A stretch of 64,000 nt of DNA, taken from positions 124,001 through 188,000 of the forward strand of contig NC_088952.1 in NCBI RefSeq assembly GCF_010111755.1, given 5' to 3'. The translations under genes were made by a program, and so were the position numbers. Of this stretch, positions 1-10,821 are shown piece by piece. The stretch comes from Nakaseomyces glabratus (lineage: Eukaryota; Ascomycota; Saccharomycetes; Saccharomycetales; Saccharomycetaceae). Under the pieces are notes generated by a model, which saw nothing but the letters and a program-made list of their open reading frames with translations, was not told where the DNA came from and did not search any database. Position 1 is the first letter of the stretch, and each line of letters starts with the position of its first letter.

Positions 1-1529
1 ATTCCACCTACAGCATCATCATCCTCTGCATTTTCATTGCTACGTTTCATCTTCTGCATAGCATTCATTGCAACTATTGCAGCAAAAGTGGCACCTGTGG
101 AAGTTGTTGTCCTCTCATTCATAATCAACATCAGCTGTTCATATTCAGATGTCTTTTGTTCATTATCTTCATGTTCAGGAATATGGTGTACAACTCCTTT
201 CGTCCTTGCTGCGGTACTTTCGTCTCTATGCTGGTGGATAATACCCTTAACGTTCTCATCCCAATATGGTGCAGTAAATAACTCATCTTCAAGTTTATCT
301 TTATGTTCGTAAGGATTCATGGGGACACTCAAATCAAGGTTCCTTTTTGTTAGGGTTAAAAGCTCCGATTCCAATTGCTGGTATACGGTATCGGAAAACC
401 TGGAATGGTCAGCATAACTCATCAAGTCATAATATTGTGACAAGTCATTTGGACGTAATAAAGTCCTATACACTCTGGGTCTCTTATATGTTTGATTGGA
501 ATCCAGCTTGGTGTTTTGGTTTTCCCCTGGTTTAGATTGTCCAGGTGTTTGTGTTAGGGTAGTGTTTCCACTTTTTTCAGCGTCTTCTTTCATATTGCCA
601 ACTGCGCCAATTTGATTCTTTAAGTTAGACGCAGCAGGACTTCCAGTGACAGGTTTCGGGCTTTCCATTTTGATAGAGACAGCGCCTGCTTGCCCCAAAT
701 TACCTGGGTTTCCACTATGTCCCGCGGATGTAACAGCATTAGGGCTCTTATGGGGGCTACCGTTCGAATGGTCTTGTCCTTTAGTATCACTACGTATAGT
801 CACATCAACTGTGTTTGTGTGATCATATACTTGTAAAATTAAGTTGCCTTCATAAAACTGTATGTTACAATCTCGCAAAACCTCCATGATCGCATAAGGT
901 ATCCGTCCCCGCGCTACATATTCCAGAAATTCACGCAATGTTTCGTTACTTTTGTTTAATATGAGACCATCACTTGTAAGTTCCGGATTTTTCTGCTGTT
1001 GCTGTAACCTCGTATTTGCAGGTGCACAAATTTTATAATTATTCTCGTAGATATGAAACTCAAAACTAGGTCTGTATTGTTCATACTTCTTTAAAAGTTC
1101 GTTCGGAGTTTCAACAAAGGCATAATTCCTCTTTGGGCGTGGGTTGTGCATCATCAATAGCTGATTAAATTGGTTTTCGTAGTTTTGTAGTGCTATTTGT
1201 CTCTGATGTTGCGCTTGCTGTACTTGCTGCTGTCGAAGCAACATTTTTTGTTGTAAAATTTGGCGCTGGTTTAGAGCTTGTCCATTCATGCCTGTCGGTA
1301 TCCCAGTTCCAGCCGGTCCACCTGGCATACGTGGCATTTGTTGTCCCTGGCCACCTGTATAGTTACCAGGACCATTAGCAGGACCAGTTGCCATTGAGCT
1401 GGGTGTAGCCCCGGAGCCTACACCAGAACCAGGTGAGGCCATATTAACTGGACTGCCTGGTGAGCCAACCCCATTCACTGCGACACCAAGCATGCTTTTG
1501 TCCTGTCCATAGTTCGGGCTCCCGTTCAT
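1..1529 (-). CDS. SPT20: SAGA subunit Spt20, 5' part (C-terminus beyond the window)
   Basis: Spt20/Ada5 is a structural subunit of the SAGA histone acetyltransferase coactivator in the nucleus. The frame opens at the ATG at 1529 (MNGSPNYGQDKSML) and stays open to base 1, about 509 codons. The N-terminus is rich in Gly, Pro, Ser and Asn, followed by a glutamine-rich stretch (QQKMLLRQQQVQQ). The conserved Spt20 core follows: FEFHIYENNYKICAPAN, TSDGLILNKSNETLREFLE, and IPYAIMEVLRDCNIQFYEGN. A second conserved block begins KRPRVYRTLLRPNDLSQYYD. These closely resemble S. cerevisiae Spt20 (about 604 residues). The 3' end, including the stop, is not in the window. It is followed upstream by CTR9 on the same strand; PEX11 and PSF3, which sit between them in S. 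cerevisiae, are absent. Confidence 0.95.
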   Translation of the reverse strand, partial: MNGSPNYGQDKSMLGVAVNGVGSPGSPVNMASPGSGVGSGATPSSMATGPANGPGNYTGGQGQQMPRMPGGPAGTGIPTGMNGQALNQRQILQQKMLLRQQQVQQAQHQRQIALQNYENQFNQLLMMHNPRPKRNYAFVETPNELLKKYEQYRPSFEFHIYENNYKICAPANTRLQQQQKNPELTSDGLILNKSNETLREFLEYVARGRIPYAIMEVLRDCNIQFYEGNLILQVYDHTNTVDVTIRSDTKGQDHSNGSPHKSPNAVTSAGHSGNPGNLGQAGAVSIKMESPKPVTGSPAASNLKNQIGAVGNMKEDAEKSGNTTLTQTPGQSKPGENQNTKLDSNQTYKRPRVYRTLLRPNDLSQYYDLMSYADHSRFSDTVYQQLESELLTLTKRNLDLSVPMNPYEHKDKLEDELFTAPYWDENVKGIIHQHRDESTAARTKGVVHHIPEHEDNEQKTSEYEQLMLIMNERTTTSTGATFAAIVAMNAMQKMKRSNENAEDDDAVGG

Positions 1530-2339
1530 TATCGGAAGCAGCTTTCCTTACCTTTGGTGTCTATAAGAAATCCCTAAAGTGAATATTTCGAAAGGAAGAA
1601 AAAAAAAGACAACAAAGACTCAACTATTGTTTTCCGCAACAGTTTATATACCAAATTATGTGTACTATCGCAATATCCACAGTCAAATCAGTTCAAATAG
1701 GTGAACGTTACGGTGTCTCGTAATGTTTAAACTTCCCGTTTGTAAACAGTGTACTCCACGAGAATTGTCAGGCACGGCAGAGAAAAATAATTTGCCAATT
1801 ATAATGCTCTATGTTTCTTATATTAGTGCTATAATAAGCTGTCAATATCCTTTCTCTTGCACCCTACACTGATCATGTCAAGAAGACCGCATTCAGAAGC
1901 TCAGCGCTCATCTCTTCCAGAATCATCGGATTTCTGAGGATTTGAAAGAGAGGCCTATTATATTGTTATACGACATACTATTTGAGTCACATGATATATA
2001 TATATATATATATTTAAATCATTTGTGTCTTCGTAGTTTCATGAACTTCTATTGTTCGTTATACGTTGTCTTCTATGGGAGTCGCAGTAGTATAACTGAA
2101 CCTGTTCAGATAAGTGTACTTTTATTTGAGTTTGATTTATGGTATAGGTTTATTGGGTTTTGCCGTCGACTGCAAGTTTGAGTTACAACGTTTGTATGTC
2201 ATTATTATGAAACTTCAATAACAAAACATAAAAAATGCTAAAATTAAAAAATAAAAACTGCTTTTATATGTTCTTTATATTTAAATGTCATATTATCTAT
2301 TTATTATTACACGAAAGATCCTTACAATTCTTTTTTTAT
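1530..2339. other. SPT20 upstream spacer, no gene seen
   Basis: This 810-base gap separates the SPT20 start from the CTR9 stop, both on the minus strand. It holds a short (AT)n tract at 1994-2012 and scattered A/T runs. In S. cerevisiae this position carries PEX11 and PSF3. I see no open frame here that resembles either, and no remnant I could recognise by eye. Its likely role is the SPT20 promoter and the CTR9 3' end region. Confidence 0.6.
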
Positions 2340-5300
2340 CTAGAAGAGACCATCGTCCTCATCATCTCCTGCACTCATCTTAGCTTCTTCTTCATCACTC
2401 ATCTTTGCTTCTTCATCTTCACTCATCTTTGCGCTGCTCAATTCCTCATCACTATCCGCAATGAATTCCTCTGATAGAGCTGGCTTCTTACGCTTTCTTC
2501 CGCTAGTTACTTGAGCCTCGTCCTCATCTTCGGATCCCAGTTCACCAGCAGCACTAGCCTTTTTACCAGGCTTTGATTCAGAGCGTTTTCTCTTCTTTGT
2601 ACCGGCCTTCTTCTTCTTGTCCTTCTTTTGTGGCGAAGCACCAGGCTCATCTCCGCCAAAATCACCATCTTCTTCGGATAGATCATTTACGTCCTTTTCA
2701 TCTACCATGTAAGATTCACGCTCCTCCATTAGTTTACGAGCCTCCTCTTGCAATTTACGGAACTCCTCATTCTTCTTCTCCTCGGCTGCTCTTGCTTCTT
2801 CCTCGGCCTTTTTGCGTTTGGCCTCTTCTTCTTCTCCAGCTTTGGCTTGTTGTATTCTAGCTTCCTCAATTTTCTTGTTTTGGTCTTCTTCAAACGCTTC
2901 CTGTTCAATAACAGCACGTTCTAGCGCACTCTTCATCGTCGTCTCACCCAATTGAATACGTTGTTCCAGTTCTTCTTTAGAGACAGTCTTGAAGTTATCG
3001 CTCTCCAACAACTCCTTAAGAAGAACAAGGGCTTCACTTAGACCAACTAATGCATCTTTCATACCTGCAGAAGTACGAAGCATTGGACCAGTTCTTCTTA
3101 GAGTTTCAGCAATCTGGAAGTGTAAAAGTGCAACGTTATATTTAAGAACACCTAGGAATCTCAGATTCTTGAAGTTAGAGGTCGATTCTGTCTCGAGAGC
3201 TGCTGATGCCTTTTCTAGAGCGTTTTGAAAGAATTGGACAGAACGCTCTCTCATACCTCTAGAGTACCATGCACGAGCAAGCAGGTTTAATACTCTTGAC
3301 TTATTCATACTAGAATTATCAGTACAGAATTTCTTCAATACAAACTCATATGCTTCAATGGCCTTGACATACTCACGCATATCTAATAGACAATGAGCTA
3401 TATTCACATGAACATCCTCGTTTTCCAATGAATCTCTTACTTTCCGAAGAATTTCAAGAGCAGGTCCCATCCTCTTACTTTCAGCAAACATTATAGCAAT
3501 ACCTTGAGCAGCAAAAACGTTCAGTGGATCTAGTTGTAGTACCTTCTGGTATAGTTGGGTTGCTTTCAAGAAAGATTGCTTACTTTTCTCTTGATCCTTG
3601 GAAGATTTACTGTGACGTGCATCCCGGGCTAGAGTAACATACAAGTTAGCCAAAGAAATAAGAGCGTATTTATCGTGTGAGTCATACTTGACCAATGTGT
3701 CTCTATTGAAAGCACTTTCCTTGGCGTTATTTTCTGCAACTGCACGGCCCGTCAATTCTGAACGCTTCAAAAACCAACTATAGAAGGCACGAACTTCAAG
3801 ATTATCCTTTTCAGATTCAACCAAGTTTTCAACTTCTTCGCTTAATCTCTTATATTCATCAGAGTTATCTACACCAGTCTTCTCTAGTGTCAGATATAAT
3901 TCTCTAACTTTGGCTGCAACATGACCTGGATGTTTCCCCAGAATAGATCCATAGCGTGTAAGAGCAGTGTTTGCATCACTAGCTTCCAAAATACGAGCAT
4001 CGTTATAGTTCAAAACAAGCTTTTCTGCGCCATCATTGGAACTCTGAGAGAGACGACCGTCAGCCAATGCAAGGTATTTTTGTGCTTTTTCGTAATCACC
4101 TGTAATAAAATATAAACAGGATAGATTGTTTAGTACTTCTAGAGGTACACCGTTTTCTCCATCAAAGAACTTTATATTCTCGATAGCCTTCTCTAAGCTT
4201 TCCAAGGCCAAGTGATATTGACTTTGCAGTTCATAAAGTTGTGACATTACAAGGTGTACGCGCGGCACAGTCATCTGATTTTTCTTAGCGGCAGTTAATT
4301 TAATATATCTGTCTAAGAAATGAAGAGCTTTACCAATCATCTTAACCAGTTCTGCACCAGTAAGGTTCTTTTGCTTATTTCCTGTGCTGTCGTTATTTTT
4401 AGCCGGGTCAGCAATACATTTTGCAGTGTACAGCATACCAAGAATGTAGTTCAGTTCCTGCACATTCTCGTTCGCCTTGTATAAACTCTCAAAGGTTAGT
4501 ATACTCTCTTCCACCAGGCTGTTCTTAATTTGAGTTTGACCCAGGCCAAGTCTAGCAAGCAGGTTATTTTCGTCACGCTTTAAACTCTCCTGGAACATGG
4601 TAAACGCTTTCCTATAGTCACCCATGGCGTAGCTTGCTCTGCCACACCAGAACAATGATTCGGAGTACACTGATTCAGGAGCTAGAAATGATAGTTTGGA
4701 AATCTTCTGGTCATGTATAGTGATAACCTTCTCGTAGTCACCTTTAAAGAAGAAGAATGTTTGAAGCAGCACTAACAGCACTGGACTTTCCTTTGAGTTT
4801 GTATATACAGTGTTAAGGTCTGCCAATGCGGCCGCGTATTTCTCCTTGAAATCTTCATCATTTTCAGCCTCTGTTAATGAGTTATGGAATTTACCCAACA
4901 GAACCAGTATCGATGCCTGTTTATTGTTTGGGTCAAGTTGCAGTGCCCTTTCCCATGCTTGGATGGCTAGCTTATAATCCTTCAGTTGCCAAAAACACAT
5001 ACCAATACCAATTCTAGGGTCTGGTTTCAATACCGGGTTGATAACCAGCAGTTCTTGGAAAAGCTTCAGACTTGCCACGTAGTTCTTCTTCTGGTACATC
5101 AGCTTTGCTCTCAGCAGGATGAACATTGCGTTGGGTTTACTTATCCGCCCGGTACGTTTATCTTCTGCGTAGATTGACTTCACAAACAGGTCGCAAGTCT
5201 CCAAAGCCTTGTCGTAGTTCCCACGCTCGTAGTACAGGTCGACGGTTGCGAGCATGTTCCCGACCCAGGTGGGGTCGTAACCGATGGCGTCGCGCAAGTG

Positions 5301-5672
5301 CACTTCTGCCTGCGTCAATTCGTGCTCCCTGGTCTCTGCGCTAGTGGTGGACTCCTTTGCGAGCTTCAAGTGCGCCCACGTCAGGAAAGTGTGCAGCGAG
5401 GCCTTGCCTGCGCCCTCGAACACGTCCAGCGCCAGCTCGATCAGCCTGATCCCCTGGCTAGTCCTGCCCTGGTTGCAATACGCGATGGCGATCGTGAGCC
5501 AGTGCTCCTTGTCGGAGCTCTCCTCCACCAGCAGCGTCTTCAAGTCCGCGGCGTCATCCGGCAGGTCTGTCTCCAGGTCGATGCTGACCAGCTCCTCCGA
5601 GGCCTTCAGCGGGATATCCAGCGAGCTGCTCCACTCCATCTTGGGATACATCTCGTTCGCTACCGAGCTCAT
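2340..5672 (-). CDS. CTR9: Paf1 complex subunit Ctr9 (TPR protein)
   Basis: Ctr9 is the TPR scaffold of the Paf1 elongation complex, which travels with RNA polymerase II and promotes histone H2B ubiquitylation and H3 methylation. The 1110-residue protein starts at ATG 5672, with MEWSSSLDIPLKASEELVSIDLETDLPDD near the N-terminus almost as in S. cerevisiae. Degenerate TPR motifs run through most of its length (for example LFQELLVINP and YKLAIQAWERALQLDP). The C-terminus (about 890-1110) is a charged coiled coil rich in E, K and A, then an acidic and basic tail ending DDGLF, as in the family (about 1077 residues in S. cerevisiae). The first 500 coding bases are strikingly GC-rich compared with the rest. 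It is divergent from NOP8. Confidence 0.97.
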   Translation of the reverse strand: MSSVANEMYPKMEWSSSLDIPLKASEELVSIDLETDLPDDAADLKTLLVEESSDKEHWLTIAIAYCNQGRTSQGIRLIELALDVFEGAGKASLHTFLTWAHLKLAKESTTSAETREHELTQAEVHLRDAIGYDPTWVGNMLATVDLYYERGNYDKALETCDLFVKSIYAEDKRTGRISKPNAMFILLRAKLMYQKKNYVASLKLFQELLVINPVLKPDPRIGIGMCFWQLKDYKLAIQAWERALQLDPNNKQASILVLLGKFHNSLTEAENDEDFKEKYAAALADLNTVYTNSKESPVLLVLLQTFFFFKGDYEKVITIHDQKISKLSFLAPESVYSESLFWCGRASYAMGDYRKAFTMFQESLKRDENNLLARLGLGQTQIKNSLVEESILTFESLYKANENVQELNYILGMLYTAKCIADPAKNNDSTGNKQKNLTGAELVKMIGKALHFLDRYIKLTAAKKNQMTVPRVHLVMSQLYELQSQYHLALESLEKAIENIKFFDGENGVPLEVLNNLSCLYFITGDYEKAQKYLALADGRLSQSSNDGAEKLVLNYNDARILEASDANTALTRYGSILGKHPGHVAAKVRELYLTLEKTGVDNSDEYKRLSEEVENLVESEKDNLEVRAFYSWFLKRSELTGRAVAENNAKESAFNRDTLVKYDSHDKYALISLANLYVTLARDARHSKSSKDQEKSKQSFLKATQLYQKVLQLDPLNVFAAQGIAIMFAESKRMGPALEILRKVRDSLENEDVHVNIAHCLLDMREYVKAIEAYEFVLKKFCTDNSSMNKSRVLNLLARAWYSRGMRERSVQFFQNALEKASAALETESTSNFKNLRFLGVLKYNVALLHFQIAETLRRTGPMLRTSAGMKDALVGLSEALVLLKELLESDNFKTVSKEELEQRIQLGETTMKSALERAVIEQEAFEEDQNKKIEEARIQQAKAGEEEEAKRKKAEEEARAAEEKKNEEFRKLQEEARKLMEERESYMVDEKDVNDLSEEDGDFGGDEPGASPQKKDKKKKAGTKKRKRSESKPGKKASAAGELGSEDEDEAQVTSGRKRKKPALSEEFIADSDEELSSAKMSEDEEAKMSDEEEAKMSAGDDEDDGLF

Positions 5673-6383
5673 TTCTCTACTCTATCTCAAATATCAGATC
5701 TCTAAAAGTGAAAGTGAAAGTGAAATCAAACACCAAGGCCTTTCTAATCCGGTACAAATCCCAAAAAAAAAACACTCAGTATTCCAGCAAAAAAGCTAAG
5801 AACTCAATTGGGTTTATCAATATATAGCCCCTTTTCACCCAATTCCCAACAGTTATAGTAATAGAAATTGCGAGGGCGCTTACTCTTGCACTTTGCTCCC
5901 GCTATGTATGTTGGTGCTACGCCCTGGGCCCGCCCTCCAGTGGGGGATGGCCAAAACACCTTGAAAACCGCAGAACGTAACGACTGTGAATTCAGTTTTC
6001 CGAGAAGAAAAATTTGTAAAAATGTTACCCGGACTTACGTACATAGGAATGAAACATGTGATGTAACGTATGAAATGTTACAACCATGTGACCAAGTACG
6101 TACAAGTAGACTACAATGCATCTGACTAGTACGTATACAACTACTAAATCTGCTTTTTCTGAAAAAAAAATTTTTGAAATTTTGCGATGAGCTTTGGGTT
6201 TCTACTCCTCCCCCTCGTTGTGCGGGGTGTTCTACGGAAAAGCATTTTTCTCAAAACCGTATACCGATGAGCAGTTACTGGTACAAGTTGATATGATGTG
6301 ATATATATCTGATATCAAGCTGGTACAAGGTATTACAAGGTACTACAAATTGATACAAGTTGATACCAAACTGGTACTGTGCG
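5673..6383. promoter_or_regulatory. Divergent CTR9/NOP8 promoter region
   Basis: This 711-base divergent spacer holds a Reb1-type TTACCCG at 6025-6031, two Cbf1-like half-palindromes CATGTGAT (6055-6062) and CATGTGAC (6085-6092), and several TACGTAC elements. Close to NOP8 there is an RRPE-like A/T block at about 6160-6183 directly followed by a PAC motif GCGATGAG at 6184-6191. RRPE plus PAC is the known signature of S. cerevisiae ribosome-biogenesis promoters, bound by Stb3 and Dot6/Tod6, which fits NOP8. Binding itself is inferred. Confidence 0.7.
6321..6370. repeat. 10-bp period degenerate repeat just upstream of NOP8
   Basis: Five consecutive 10-base units carry TACAAGG, TACAAGG, TACAAAT, TACAAGT and TACCAAA at the same phase, ending 14 bases before the NOP8 ATG. 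A related pair, GGTACAAGTTGATA (6280-6293) and GATACAAGTTGATA (6352-6365), overlaps this array. The function is unknown. It would lie in or beside the NOP8 5' leader. Confidence 0.7.
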
Positions 6384-7928
6384 ATGGTAGAGAAGAGGCT
6401 GTTTATTGGGAATTTGAAGCACGGTGTCGAGGAGTGTCTTGCGGACTTGGAGCAACGGTTCAAAGCGTTTGGTGAGTATGTTGGTTCCGGCCAGGATGTG
6501 TTTGAGAGGCACAATGGGTTTGCGTTTGTGACCATGCGGTTCGAGGATGCAGAGGCGCTGCAGCGGTTGAAGAGCCGGTTCCACAAGGTTAAGTTCAAAG
6601 GGAACCAGCTGATTGTGGACTATGCCAGGCCTGCGTGGTCGCAGGAGCGGGAGTCCCAGCAACGTGAGGAGCAGAAGCAGTCACGGGTCCTGGAGAAACG
6701 CCAGCGTAAGAACGACTGGGAGCACTACAAGAAGATGGAGCACATCAACGCGAGTTGGAGAGACTTGAAAGAAGTCGTGCCGGGGCGGATGAGAGAGTCC
6801 CCCAGGAGCAGACAGGGACTGCGAAACATCACCTTCAGGCTGAACGTAGGCGGGGCTTTGAAAGTGTATAAGTGCTACAAGACTAAGCTGTGGGGCTACG
6901 AGCGGGACAAAGACACAAGAGACCTGGTACACAAATTCTCTAACCACAGGTTCTGGAAGGACGGCTCTGACCACGTTGTCGAAAGACTGGACTATAGCCG
7001 TAGTCGCGGGGCTCTAAGGTGGGCCAACATGGATGAAGAATGGAGACCATACCTCGAGCTGCGGAACAGAAGGCGGCCCGCAACTGCTGCTGGCTTGGCT
7101 GGTGAAGCACTTGACTCATCTGGATCTACGCTAGCTACCTCGACAGTAGATGATCTAGTGGACGCTGACGAGTCTGATATAGAGCAAGAGAAGGAACGTA
7201 CGAACAATATATTAGCCCAGATGATGGACTCATTCGATTTTGCCAAACCCATGGCGTTAGACGACGAAGACGCTGGAAAGTTGCTTGATGCAGAGCAGAA
7301 TCGTTCTTCTGCTAAAGATAATAGGAATTATAAGAGTGAAACCGCACCAGAAAATGCAGACTACTATCAGGAAGAAGAAACAGTAGCAGAAGAAGCAGCC
7401 CAGGCAGACGGGGATGACAGTGAAGAATTTATCCCTACTTTTGGCGCCAGTACTTCTAACAATGACAATGATCAAGACACACGGAAAGTGATTGAAGGAA
7501 CTATAAGTAACACTGACACTCTAAGGACGCTGTTCAACCCTGAGGTCACCGGTGAGGCATCGGGAACAGAGGCTGCTGGTGCCACATTCAAACTGATTAA
7601 CGATGGTGACCAAGATATTGACCAGAGCAAGAACCCTGAATTAGCAGTAGAGGATGTCCAAGTACAAGAAGAAGTTCCAGTAGCCGAAACCCATACTAAA
7701 CAACGTCGTAACCTGTTCTTCCCTCATTTCGAGTCGCCTTTCTTGCAAGGTCAAACTCAATTGAGCAAGATACAGGCTGGTCAACAGGCGGATTTACTCC
7801 AGACGTGGAGTGACGATTTCTGGGCCAACCGTGGTCTATGGATGAAGGAGATGAAACAGAAGAAGAGAGACGCACTAAGGAAACTTCGCAAGAGGAAAGG
7901 AGGCGATCACAATGTTTTTCTTTTATAG
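6384..7928 (+). CDS. NOP8: Nucleolar 60S biogenesis factor Nop8 (RRM protein)
   Basis: Nop8 is a nucleolar RNA-binding protein needed for 60S ribosomal subunit assembly. I start it at ATG 6384 (MVEKRLFIGNL). The frame is open a little further upstream, but without another ATG. It is 514 residues, against about 484 in S. cerevisiae. Residues 1-82 form an RRM with RNP2-like RLFIGNL and RNP1-like GFAFVTMRF. A block highly conserved in Nop8 follows: KNDWEHYKKMEHINASW, then RNITFRLNVGGALKVYKCYKTKLWGYERDK. The middle and C-terminal parts are acidic and of low complexity, and the tail is basic (KEMKQKKRDALRKLRKRKG). An RRPE/PAC promoter precedes it, and it is convergent with RIB4. Confidence 0.95.
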   Translation: MVEKRLFIGNLKHGVEECLADLEQRFKAFGEYVGSGQDVFERHNGFAFVTMRFEDAEALQRLKSRFHKVKFKGNQLIVDYARPAWSQERESQQREEQKQSRVLEKRQRKNDWEHYKKMEHINASWRDLKEVVPGRMRESPRSRQGLRNITFRLNVGGALKVYKCYKTKLWGYERDKDTRDLVHKFSNHRFWKDGSDHVVERLDYSRSRGALRWANMDEEWRPYLELRNRRRPATAAGLAGEALDSSGSTLATSTVDDLVDADESDIEQEKERTNNILAQMMDSFDFAKPMALDDEDAGKLLDAEQNRSSAKDNRNYKSETAPENADYYQEEETVAEEAAQADGDDSEEFIPTFGASTSNNDNDQDTRKVIEGTISNTDTLRTLFNPEVTGEASGTEAAGATFKLINDGDQDIDQSKNPELAVEDVQVQEEVPVAETHTKQRRNLFFPHFESPFLQGQTQLSKIQAGQQADLLQTWSDDFWANRGLWMKEMKQKKRDALRKLRKRKGGDHNVFLL

Positions 7929-8217
7929 ATAGCATATTGTATATATACCATTTTGCATTATTCCAAGATATACTACCATTAAAACTCATCATATTTTTCA
8001 TTATATTATACTACTATATATACATACATCCCAGCGGAAAGAGTTGCAACTTTCTATAATTGTTTTCTATAATTACACTAGAGCACATAATCCTCTTATC
8101 CTTACCTGGGGAATTAATATAAAAGGTGAGGCTTTATTCTTTATGGATTCATTTGATATGATTGATTAACTTAAAACTATCGTGTTATTATTTAATCATT
8201 GTTAGTTGGGTAACAAT

Positions 8218-9225
<1,008 letters not shown>

Positions 9226-10527
9226 CTAGTAAAACTCTGTGTCGTTCTGCACCATGTTGTCTCTGGCGTATTGGGAGCCACCTTTGGTGTCCTTCGCCTC
9301 GTTCGTGTCCTCTTCTTCGTCACCTTTGTCCTCTGGGTCGTTGGGCACATTGTTCAGTTGCACACTAGGCGCGTACTTGGTGTTCTCCAGGTTCTGGAAT
9401 ATGCCCAGCAGTATCTTGTCCAGGTACTCTGGTGTATTTACGTTGTACATGTTGGATGGTCTGACGTCCAGCTTGTAATCGGGGCCGTAGTACTCGTAGT
9501 ACTCATTGTACGGTAGTTCTTGGTCTAGCACCACGTTATTCAGTAGCCCTGTTTCGAAACACCACGTCCTAGCAACGTTTCTCATTGTGTAACCACCGCC
9601 ACCAACGACCATCATGGGGATACCAAATGATTTCACGTAGTTCACACAGTTGGCGTGTCCCTCCATAGATAAATTGAAACAACCCAGACGATCTCCGGAA
9701 AGCGAATCACCACCACATTGCAACACCACGGCAGATGGCTGATACCACTCCATGATCTTGCCAATCACGGGTTCAAACACTGATCTGTAGGTAGCGTCAT
9801 CGATACCGTCCCTCAGTGGCACATTCACCGCGTAGTATTTACCCTTTCCTACACCGATGTCCCTCAGTTCACCAGTACCGGGGAAGAACTCACCGTATTT
9901 GTGGAACGAACAAGTCATGACTCTGTCTGTTGTGTAAAAGGCCTCTTCCACACCGTCACCGTGGTGCACATCGATGTCGATGTAGAGCACTCTAGGGTGG
10001 TACCTCAGCAACTCGATTATTCCAAGCACGATGTCATTTAAATAACAGAAACCAGACGCCTCCGACTTCTTGGCGTGGTGCAGACCACCCGCATAGTTGA
10101 TGGCAACGTCACACTTGCCTCTGTTCAACCGGGCAGCGCCTTCCATAGACCCACCACCCGATATGCTACAATACTCATACAGACCGTCAAACACGGGACA
10201 ATCGTCACCGACATTGAACTTGACACTCTCTTTCTTGAACATCTCCAAGTTGTCCGGTGTAACACGGGACAAGAAGTCGATGTACTCGTCCGTGTGGAAC
10301 TGACACATCTCCTGCTTCGTGGCCGGCTTGGCCCGGTATATCTCCATCTTCTTGTACAGCCCATAGTTCATAATCAGCGAGTGCGTCATCCTTATCCTAT
10401 GCGGCTTCATAGGGTGTCCCGCACCATAGGCATAGTTTCCAACATCCGCATCATAGAAGTAGGCCACACGCTTCTTGTCATTGGGCTTCACCGTGATCGG
10501 ATCAAACGGCTTCGACTCATACACCAT
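9226..10527 (-). CDS. RPD3: Class I histone deacetylase Rpd3
   Basis: Rpd3 is the zinc-dependent catalytic subunit of the Rpd3L and Rpd3S deacetylase complexes, acting on acetyl-lysine in histone tails and repressing transcription. The protein is 433 residues, the same length as in S. cerevisiae. Catalytic and metal ligands are visible in [21 protein letters not shown] (the tandem His pair), [15 protein letters not shown], the [16 protein letters not shown] aspartate loop, and [14 protein letters not shown] with the transition-state Tyr. The C-terminus after about residue 375 is acidic and variable. In S. cerevisiae RPD3 (YNL330C) lies on a different chromosome from RIB4 and RRP40; here it sits between them. 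The gene is GC-richer than the window average. Confidence 0.98.
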   Translation of the reverse strand: MVYESKPFDPITVKPNDKKRVAYFYDADVGNYAYGAGHPMKPHRIRMTHSLIMNYGLYKKMEIYRAKPATKQEMCQFHTDEYIDFLSRVTPDNLEMFKKESVKFNVGDDCPVFDGLYEYCSISGGGSMEGAARLNRGKCDVAINYAGGLHHAKKSEASGFCYLNDIVLGIIELLRYHPRVLYIDIDVHHGDGVEEAFYTTDRVMTCSFHKYGEFFPGTGELRDIGVGKGKYYAVNVPLRDGIDDATYRSVFEPVIGKIMEWYQPSAVVLQCGGDSLSGDRLGCFNLSMEGHANCVNYVKSFGIPMMVVGGGGYTMRNVARTWCFETGLLNNVVLDQELPYNEYYEYYGPDYKLDVRPSNMYNVNTPEYLDKILLGIFQNLENTKYAPSVQLNNVPNDPEDKGDEEEDTNEAKDTKGGSQYARDNMVQNDTEFY

Positions 10528-10821
10528 AACTCCCTATCGCTGTATTAACCCCTCTGGCTCAACAATTCACTGCTCATGGAACCAAGCACCAGGATCAAAT
10601 ACTCACTAATATAGCAGCAACATCTGAGACTTCAGACTGTTTGGAGCTCCAAAGAGCATTTTTGCCAAATTCCCAGGTCATCGGGAACGTCGCAGGTTTT
10701 TCCTGGCTAACAGGCAGTTTTGAAATATTTATGGGCATCGCATCGCATACATGAAGGTGGTACTTGGTGCAAAAGGAGAGCAACGAGGAGCCCAAGACAG
10801 AACTAATAATAACTAAGCAAC

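Noticed and set aside
1994..2012. (AT)n tract as a functional repeat
   Set aside because: Short simple sequence in an AT-rich spacer; nothing ties it to a function.
5284..5799. Long plus-strand frame antisense to the CTR9 5' end
   Set aside because: It is the complement of GC-rich CTR9 codons; no start context, no recognisable domain, and a convincing gene occupies the other strand.
6055..6092. CDEI-like CATGTGAT/CATGTGAC as part of a centromere
   Set aside because: Flanking DNA is not AT-rich enough and lacks CDEIII.
10075..10548. 157-codon frame antisense to RPD3
   Set aside because: It mirrors RPD3 codons, and RPD3 is unambiguous.
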